46,860 nucleotides of DNA, from NCBI GenBank assembly GCA_016764915.1, contig JAESQY010000023.1, positions 1 through 46,860 on the forward strand, read 5' to 3'. The DNA is from Aliivibrio sp. GTDB taxonomy: Bacteria; Pseudomonadota; Gammaproteobacteria; Enterobacterales; Vibrionaceae. Positions 9,496-17,500 of the stretch are shown piece by piece. Below the pieces are notes generated by a model. The model was given only the letters and a program-made list of their open reading frames with translations, was not told the origin of the DNA and ran no database searches. A program made the translations under genes and the position numbers. How positions within the stretch are numbered: position 1 is the stretch's first letter; each line of letters starts with the position of its first letter.

Positions 9496-10545
9496 TTACC
9501 ACTTCAGTCCAAGCATCATGCAGTTCAAACCACTACCTATACCTAGAAAACTGACATTGTCTCCTGGCTTTAAAAATCCATGCTCATGTGCCATTGCAGC
9601 GGTAACTGGTAGAGAAACACTACCCATATTACCCATCAAACGATATGTCGGGAACTCTTTACCTACAGGAATTTTCAGCGCGTTGAGCACCTGTTTACGG
9701 TTAGATGCACCTACTTGATGACAAATGACTTTATCAACCTGCTCAGTCACCCATTCACGTTGAGCTAAGAAATGCTCCCAAGTATCTTTAGCAAGCTTCA
9801 CACCCTCTTTCAACAGTGTCACTCCATCGGTACGCATAAATTCACGATACAGTTGTGGTCCAACTTCTTTAAAACCCCATTCGCACAATTTATGGTGCTG
9901 AGGTGCCGATAAGTGACTTGCTCCTAACAGCTGGTGTTGCCGTTGATTGTTCAGCTGTAGAGTGCCATCAGTCAGAATAACCGCTACAGCCCCAGAGCTT
10001 CCAGTCAACGTCGCTAAAGATTGAGCGAAATTTTGCATGGTTGGTTCGGCAAGCATATGCTCTATCGTAATATCGACAATGTGCCTTGCTGACTCACACG
10101 AGACCACTAGCCCAGATTTTATCTGACCCAACTCAATTCGGTTCGCAATATCAAGAATTCCAGATAACACACCTAAACAGGCATTGCTGATGTCGTAAAT
10201 AGCGGTATGGGTCGAAACACCCAGTTCGCCAGCAATTCGACATGCTGTCGCAGGTTCATGTTGATCACGACACACTCCGGTATAAACCACAGCGCCCAAA
10301 TCATCGACATTGATACCTGTTTCATCGATAGCTTTTCGAGCTGCTGCCAAAGCACCATCTGAAAGTTTGTGATCTTTTGGCCACCAACGACGCTCTTCGA
10401 TTCCAGTCAAAGCAGCCAGCTGCCCCATCGGAATACGAAATTTTGTATACAGCGGCGCTAAACGAGATTCAAGCTCGGAACTGGTGACCACTTGAGGCGC
10501 CAGCTCATAGGCTAGGCTATTTATAAAAACGCGGGAATATTTCAT
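9496..10545 (-). CDS. oleA: OleA, thiolase-fold acyl-CoA condensing enzyme
   Basis: OleA carries out the first step of olefin synthesis, a head-to-head Claisen condensation of two fatty acyl-CoAs to a 2-alkyl-3-keto acid. The 349-residue product is FabH-like, with nucleophile Cys123 in ISNACLGVLSG, the partner glutamate in RDQHEPATACR (Glu97), a catalytic His in ICHQVGASN and Asn in MGNMGSVSLP. A TTG at 10590 extends the frame, but the ATG at 10545 matches family N-termini. No clear Shine-Dalgarno sequence precedes it, so the message may be leaderless or weakly translated. It heads the leftward oleABCD operon, divergent from the thioesterase-pfa cluster. Confidence 0.92.
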   Translation of the reverse strand: MKYSRVFINSLAYELAPQVVTSSELESRLAPLYTKFRIPMGQLAALTGIEERRWWPKDHKLSDGALAAARKAIDETGINVDDLGAVVYTGVCRDQHEPATACRIAGELGVSTHTAIYDISNACLGVLSGILDIANRIELGQIKSGLVVSCESARHIVDITIEHMLAEPTMQNFAQSLATLTGSSGAVAVILTDGTLQLNNQRQHQLLGASHLSAPQHHKLCEWGFKEVGPQLYREFMRTDGVTLLKEGVKLAKDTWEHFLAQREWVTEQVDKVICHQVGASNRKQVLNALKIPVGKEFPTYRLMGNMGSVSLPVTAAMAHEHGFLKPGDNVSFLGIGSGLNCMMLGLKW

Positions 10546-10742
10546 GCAACAGTAATAATTAACTCGCAATATTAGACATAAGGCGCCCAATATTTAGTAT
10601 TTTTAGGCATAGGGCCGACATTTGAGCAAGAAACGGCTCAGGATTCAATAAAAACCACCAATTAAAGCTGTTTACGCCACTATTATTGCGTAGAATGTGA
10701 CTTTTATGTTATCCAGCACAATAAAAAGAAATGTAGAGCAAT
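10546..10742. promoter_or_regulatory. Divergent intergenic region between oleA and the thioesterase gene
   Basis: These 197 bases must hold the promoters for the leftward ole operon and for the rightward thioesterase gene. A weak rightward promoter is TTTACG near 10670 with AATGTG 17 bases on. I could not name a repressor site. The shared region would allow joint control of the hydrocarbon and fatty acid genes. Confidence 0.4.
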
Positions 10743-11144
10743 ATGACAACCGTTTATCATCACCCAGTACAAATATATTATGAAGACACCGATCATTCCG
10801 GTGTTGTCTATCATCCCAACTTTCTTAAATATTTTGAGCGCGCCCGCGAACACGTTATAGATAGTGATAAGCTAGCTCAGCTTTGGAATGAACATGGCCT
10901 CGGTTTTGCTGTATATAAAGCAAACATGACGTTTCAAGATGGGGTCGAATTTGCCGAAGTGTGTGACATTCGCACTACATTCTCTATTGATGGAAAATAC
11001 AAAACGCTATGGCGACAAGAAGTATGGCGTCCAAACGCTACACGAGCAGCAGTAATTGGTGATATTGAAATGGTCTGTTTAGATAAAGAGAAGAGACTGC
11101 AACCCATTCCAGACCATCTTCTCAGCTCACTCTTGTCTAAATAG
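10743..11144 (+). CDS. Hotdog-fold acyl thioesterase upstream of pfaA (Orf6-like)
   Basis: The 133-residue product is a YbgC/4HBT-type thioesterase that hydrolyses acyl-CoA or acyl-ACP thioesters in the cytoplasm. The signature YYEDTDHSGVVYHPNFLKYF begins at residue 13 and holds the catalytic Asp17. A hotdog thioesterase of this kind, called Orf6, accompanies the polyunsaturated fatty acid synthase genes of Photobacterium profundum. Here it lies 432 bases before pfaA on the same strand, so release of finished polyunsaturated chains is the likely role. A general housekeeping YbgC is less likely because there are no tol genes beside it. The ribosome site (GTAGAGCA) is weak. Confidence 0.85.
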   Translation: MTTVYHHPVQIYYEDTDHSGVVYHPNFLKYFERAREHVIDSDKLAQLWNEHGLGFAVYKANMTFQDGVEFAEVCDIRTTFSIDGKYKTLWRQEVWRPNATRAAVIGDIEMVCLDKEKRLQPIPDHLLSSLLSK

Positions 11145-11369
11145 TCATTAAGGTGCACTGAATCTTTCGCTATTGATAACAGTTGCACCTCCGGTTTATC
11201 TCAAATATATTTCAATATTCTCGTTTCTGTCATTATTTGAACAATTTTTTGTAAACTATTATTTTCATTGTAAAAAATTAGAGTATTTACCCTAAAAAGT
11301 TCATAATCCCTAAAAAAACATACAGTTATTAATCCCTCATTAATTTACACAATAAAAACCACTCTTTTA

Positions 11370-11386
11370 CTCCGGTCAAATCAGTT
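11370..11386 (-). promoter_or_regulatory. FadR-operator-like sequence at the pfaA promoter
   Basis: Read on the minus strand the site is AACTGATTTGACCGGAG. It keeps the AACTG left arm and the GACC right core of FadR operators (E. coli consensus about AACTGGTCNGACCAGTT), and its first seven bases equal the fabA operator as I remember it. It ends on the first base of the putative -10 (TATAAA), where a bound protein would block RNA polymerase. The match is by eye only. Confidence 0.35.
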
Positions 11387-11541
11387 ATAAATTACCCTTT
11401 AGTGTGTTGTATCCAATGGCAGCCTCCAGTAGTCTAGCCAACAATTAATGGATTGAGATCATTATCCAACAATATTTCAATGTTGATTCAGGTTACTGAA
11501 AAGAGTCAGCAAATTGTTGCCGGACACTAAAGATCAAATAG

Positions 11542-11560
11542 ATACCTAACCTCTAGGTAT
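11542..11560 (+). promoter_or_regulatory. Perfect hairpin next to the pfaA ribosome-binding site
   Basis: ATACCTA (11542-11548) and TAGGTAT (11554-11560) are perfectly complementary around a 5-base loop. The stem ends six bases before the GGAGA ribosome site (11566-11570) of pfaA. It may shape translation of the first synthase gene or act as a DNA operator. Confidence 0.4.
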
Positions 11561-11576
11561 TCAGTGGAGACTCATA

Positions 11577-14500
11577 ATGAGCCAAGCACCAAAATCACCA
11601 GCTTCTTCAACAGAGAATAGTGAAGAAGATTCTCGTCTTAACAAACGCCTTAAAGATATGCCCGTTGCCATCGTCGGCATGGCAAGTATTTTTGCCAACT
11701 CTCGTTACCTCAATAAATTTTGGGATTTAATCAGCGACAAAATCGACGCCATCTCCGACATTCCTGATACACACTGGAAAACTGAAGATTATTACGACGC
11801 TGATAGAACAGCCGCAGATAAGTCTTACTGTAAACGTGGCGGCTTCATCCCAGAAGTTGATTTCAATCCTATGGAGTTTGGTCTTCCGCCAAATATCCTT
11901 GAATTAACGGATACCTCACAGCTTCTCTCACTTGTCGTCGCTAAAGAAGTATTAGCCGATGCGAATCTTGCAGAAGGTTATGACAAAGATAAAATTGGCA
12001 TTACCTTAGGTGTTGGTGGTGGTCAGAAGATCAGCCAAAGCCTAAACGCACGTCTTCAATACCCTATCCTCAAAAAAGTATTTGCGAACAGTGGCATCAG
12101 TGACGCTGACAGTGAAATGCTGATTAAGAAGTTCCAAGACCAGTACATACATTGGGAAGAGAACTCATTCCCAGGTTCTCTTGGTAACGTGATTGCAGGC
12201 CGTATCGCTAACCGTTTTGATTTAGGTGGCATGAACTGTGTCGTTGATGCTGCATGTGCCGGCTCTTTAGCCGCTCTGCGTATGGCATTGAGCGAACTGG
12301 TTGATGGTCGTAGTGAAATGATGATCACTGGTGGCGTCTGTACAGATAACTCACCAACCATGTACATGAGCTTCTCTAAAACACCAGCATTCACCACGAA
12401 TGACACTATCCAGCCATTCGATATTGATTCAAAAGGCATGATGATCGGTGAAGGTATTGGTATGTTGGCACTTAAACGTCTTGAAGATGCTGAACGCGAT
12501 GGCGACCGTATCTACTCGGTGATAAAAGGCATCGGCGCTTCATCTGATGGTAAGTTCAAAAGCATTTACGCTCCGCGTCCATCAGGCCAAGCCAAAGCGC
12601 TTAGACGTGCCTATGATGACGCCGGATTTGCACCGCACACACTCGGGTTACTAGAAGCTCACGGTACAGGTACCGCTGCAGGTGATGCGGCTGAGTTTAG
12701 TGGTTTATCCACGGTGTTTGGTGAAGAGCTTGATACTAAACAGCACATCGCTTTAGGTTCGGTGAAATCACAAATCGGTCACACCAAATCAACCGCGGGT
12801 ACTGCCGGTCTGATAAAAGCAGCGCTAGCACTGCATCATAAAGTACTGCCAGCAACGATTAATGTTTCTGAACCAAATCCTAAATTAGACATTAAAGATT
12901 CGCCTTTCTACTTAAACACAGAAACGCGCCCTTGGATGCAACGCACTGACGGCACTCCTCGTCGTGCTGGAGTCAGCTCATTCGGTTTTGGTGGCACCAA
13001 CTTCCACGTAGTATTAGAAGAGCACAGCACTGAACATCTACGTGGTGATAAATATCGTCAGCGTCAAGTTCCGCAAACTCTGCTATTTAGCGCTACAAAT
13101 AAAAATGAACTGCAGGCTCAACTTAAGCAGCTTTCTTCGGACCTATCGAGCCAATCGATTTCGTTTGAAACGGTAGTTGCAGATAATGCACTGCGCACGC
13201 TTGATAACACTCATGCTCGTTTAGGTTTAGTGGCAACAACTGCGCAAGAGTTACAAACCCTAATTACACAAGCCGTCAGCTCGTTAGAGGCACAATCGGC
13301 TACTCACTGGCAGTTACCAAGTGGTACTAGCTATCGTGACAGTGCATTTGTTACTAAGAAGTCTAAAATCGCCGCACTGTTTGCAGGTCAAGGTTCACAA
13401 TACCTAAACATGGGTCGTGAACTGGCGTGTTACTTCCCAGAAATGCGAGATCAAATTGCCCAGTCTGATCAAGTGTTTGGTGCTAACAACAAAACGCCGC
13501 TCTCTAGCGTATTGTTCCCAATCCCAACCTTCAACAGTGAAGATGCAGCCACTCAACAGGCGGCACTGACCAATACGGCCAATGCGCAAAGTGCGATTGG
13601 CGCATTGTCTATGGGTCAATATCAGTTAATGACTCAAGCTGGCTTTACACCAGACATGGTTGCAGGTCACAGCTTTGGTGAGTTAACTGCTCTGTGCGCT
13701 TCAGGTGTTATCTCACAAGAAGATTACTACCAATTAGCCTTTGCTCGTGGTGATGCAATGGCTGCAACGCCTGCTGAAGGTGATAGCGGTACCATGTACG
13801 CCGTTATTATTGGCGAAGCCGCTGACCGTTCTAAAGTTGAAGCGATTACTGCCAAGTTTGATGGTGTTAGCATCGCAAACTTTAATGCACCCACTCAGCT
13901 GGTAATTGCAGGACCAACAGTCTCAGCTCAACAAGCGGCGGCATCACTTGAAGACGCTGGATTTAAAGCGATTTCACTGCCCGTTTCTGGCGCTTTCCAC
14001 ACCCCATTGGTTGGACATGCACAGAAGCCATTTGCTAGCGCGATTGAAAAAGTGTCGTTTACCAAACCAAGTATTGCGCTCTACTCAAATGCGACCGGTG
14101 CTCAGTACAAAAATGAAGCCCGCACCATTAAGAAAGAGTTCAAGCAGCACATGTTGCAATCGGTTCGCTTTAGTGATCAGCTAAGCGCCATGTATGACGC
14201 AGGTGCTCGACTGTTTGTTGAGTTCGGACCAAAGAACATCTTACAGAAGTTAGTCGAGAAGACACTGGCGGATAAAGGCGAAGAGTTAATTGCGATCAGC
14301 TTAAACCCGAACCCTAAAGGCGACAGTGATGCTCAGTTCCGCCTAGCAGCAGTCCAGTTGGCAGTTGCTGGTATTGAGCTTAATAACATTGACCCTTATC
14401 AAGCTGACATTGCTGCTCCAGCAGCGGTATCACCAATGAACATTAAACTTAGCGCAGCCAATCATATTAGTCCGGCGACGCGAGCAAAAATGGATAAATC

Positions 14501-17500
14501 ATTAACAACAGGTTCAGTAACACTTGAGAAAGAGGTCGTTGAAAAAGTGGTTGAAAAAATTGTAGAGAAAGAAGTGATTAAAACAGTAGTACAACAAGTA
14601 CCCGTCGCCGCAGCACAAACTGCGACAGCAAGCCCTGCGATGGTCAATGCACAACCTACCCCAATCACTCACACCGCACCAGTAAACAGTGGCAGCTCAT
14701 TAGATGCTTTCTTTACAGCTCAACAACAAGCGGCTGAACTGCACCAGCAATTCTTAGCGATTCCACAGCAGTACGGTGATACGTTTACCACCTTAATGGC
14801 TGAACACACCAAAATGGCGGCGGCAGGTATTGCAATCCCTGAGAGCCTACAACGCTCAATGGAGATGTTCCACCAGCATCAATCTGAAACGCTAAAAGCG
14901 CACGCAAATTTCTTAGCACACCAAGCTCATGGTACAGAAGCATTAACCAGCAGCTTAACTGGCGCCGTTATTTCAACGGCAGCACCCGTTTATCAGGCAC
15001 CGGTAAATCAAGCGCCGATCACTCAAGTAACTTCAGCGCCTGCTCAACCAGCCGTTCAAGCCACACCGGTGGTCACTGCTACGCCAGCGCCTGTTGCTGC
15101 ACCTGTTGCGATCAAGCCTGCACCGATTGCTCAACCTGTGGTTACTCCGATTATCATTCCTGCACCTGTTGCCGCTCCTGAGACTGTAAACGCTGATGCA
15201 AAAGCAGTCATGTTAGAAGTGGTGGCAGAGAAAACTGGTTACCCTACTGAGATGCTCGACCTTGAGATGGATATGGAAGCGGATCTAGGTATCGACTCCA
15301 TTAAACGTGTTGAGATTCTAGGTACTGTTCAAGAGCAGATGCCGCACCTGCCTGAGCTTAACCCTGAAGATCTAGCTGAGTGTCGTACATTGGGCGAAAT
15401 CGTTAGTTACATGAACAGCAAGATGGGAGCATCTGCACCTGTTTCAGTTGCACCTGTCACTCAAGCTAGCAGCGGTTTAGATGCATCAACAGTACAACAC
15501 ACCATGTTAGAAGTGGTTGCGGATAAGACCGGCTACCCTACTGAGATGCTTGACCTGAGCATGGACATGGAAGCGGATCTAGGTATCGACTCAATCAAGC
15601 GTGTTGAAATTCTTGGCACAGTGCAAGAGCAGCTACCAACTCTGCCAGAACTTAACCCTGAAGACTTAGCAGAGTGTCGTACACTGGGCGAAATCGTTGA
15701 CTACATGAACAGCAAGCTCGATTCCACATCAGTTGCCGCATCACCTGCTGCTCAAGCACCCGTTGCAAGTGGTCTTGATGCATCAACAGTTCAAAACACC
15801 ATGTTAGAAGTCGTTGCTGATAAGACTGGCTACCCGACTGAAATGCTCGATCTAGCAATGGACATGGAGGCCGATTTAGGTATCGACTCCATCAAACGTG
15901 TTGAAATCCTAGGCACAGTGCAAGAGCAGCTACCGACTCTGCCTGAGCTTAACCCTGAAGATCTTGCTGAGTGCCGCACTCTGGGCGAAATCGTTGACTA
16001 CATGAACAGCAAACTGGGTGCGGTTGCCCCTGTTGCTGAAGTGTTGGCAACAGCGCCTACAGCAACATCAAACAGTGGTTTAGATGCAGCGCAAGTTCAA
16101 GCGACCATGCTTGAAGTGGTTGCTGATAAAACAGGTTACCCCGCTGAAATGTTAGATCTTGCCATGGATATGGAAGCCGATTTAGGTATCGACTCCATCA
16201 AACGCGTAGAGATTCTAGGCACGGTACAAGAACAACTACCGACTCTACCTGAGCTTAACCCTGAAGATCTTGCTGAGTGCCGTACTCTGGGCGAAATCGT
16301 GGACTACATGAACAGCAAACTTCCTGCTGCTTCATCAGTCTCTTCAGCACCAATCACAACGGAAATACCGGCTGTTCAAGCTTCTGGTTTAGATGCGACT
16401 CTCGTACAGAACACCATGATGAATGTTGTCGCTGACAAAACCGGCTACCCAGCTGAGATGTTAGACCTAGCGATGGATATGGAAGCCGATTTAGGTATTG
16501 ACTCCATCAAACGTGTAGAGATTCTAGGCACGGTGCAAGAGCAACTACCGACTCTGCCTGAGCTTAACCCTGAAGACTTAGCAGAGTGTCGTACATTAGG
16601 CGAAATCGTCACTTACATGCAGAGCAAACTTGGTGATTCAGCAACAGTTGCTACTGCACCTGCTGCAATATCGGCACCTGCCACACCAAATGTTGAATTG
16701 CCTCCACACAGCGAGGTAGCACTAAAAAAGCTACCATCGGCGGATAAATTAACAGACTGCTTCTCAACCGACGGCTGTATTGTGATCACAGATGATGGAC
16801 ACAATGCTGGCGTTCTGGCTGAAAAACTAACGGCCAACAACCTAAACGTGGTTGTGGTTCGTAATGCGGCCTTATCTGTCGATGCTGACAAACAGCAACA
16901 ATCTCCTCTTAACAGCGATATCGCGAGTTACCAGTTAAGCGACAACAGTGAAGAGGCGATAAAAGCACTCATCACTGATATTGAGAAAAAACACTCTTCG
17001 ATCTCTGGCTTTGTTCATTTACAGCCTCAAATCACCGACTCAAGCAGTGCTGCCGTTATCTTAGATGACTCAGCAAAAGAGAGTGTAGAGCACGCTTTCT
17101 TATGGGCAAAACTGTTACAACCAACACTGACTAAAGCCGATACTAAACGTCGTAGCTTTATCACAGTGAGTCGTATTGATGGTGGCTTCGGTTACCTAAA
17201 CCGCGACCTTTTGTTAAAAGCGGATCTTAACCAAGCTGGACTGTCTGGTTTAACCAAGACCTTAAGCCATGAGTGGGACAACGTATTCTGTCGCGCACTT
17301 GATATCGCCCCAACCGTTGAAGCGAGAGACTTTGCTGATGCGATTGTTGCTGAGTTATTTGACGCTAACACTCGCGCTATCGAAGTCGGTATTAGTGAGT
17401 CAGGGCGTATGGCACTGGTTGCTGGTGTAGCTTTAAACAAAACCGCAGCGGCAACCCTTGATGCTAGTGATAAAGTACTGGTAACGGGTGGTGCTAAAGG

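Larger units (their letters stand above)
11145..11576 (+). promoter_or_regulatory. pfaA: Long upstream control region of pfaA
   Basis: This 432-base, AT-rich gap has no coding frame. It starts with an imperfect hairpin (AGGTGCACTG at 11151-11160 with CAGTTGCACCT at 11180-11190) that may end the thioesterase message. TATAAA at 11386-11391 is the best -10 for pfaA; the matching -35 is poor, which suggests an activator. The leader from there would be about 180 bases long. CCAACAAT occurs twice in direct orientation (11438-11445 and 11466-11473) and ATTGTTG once inverted (11513-11519). The FadR-like site and the hairpin next to the ribosome site are listed separately. Confidence 0.55.

Noticed and set aside
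12056..12439. A 127-codon open frame on the minus strand inside pfaA
   Set aside because: It is antisense to the invariant ketosynthase core of PfaA, has no ribosome site or recognisable motif, and is a typical shadow of biased codon use. The same holds for the other antisense frames within pfaA, pfaB and pfaC.
15210..16631. Regular DNA repeats of about 300 bases that could suggest a repeat array or CRISPR-like structure
   Set aside because: They are in frame and encode five complete ACP domains with intact LGIDSIK motifs, so coding duplication explains them fully.
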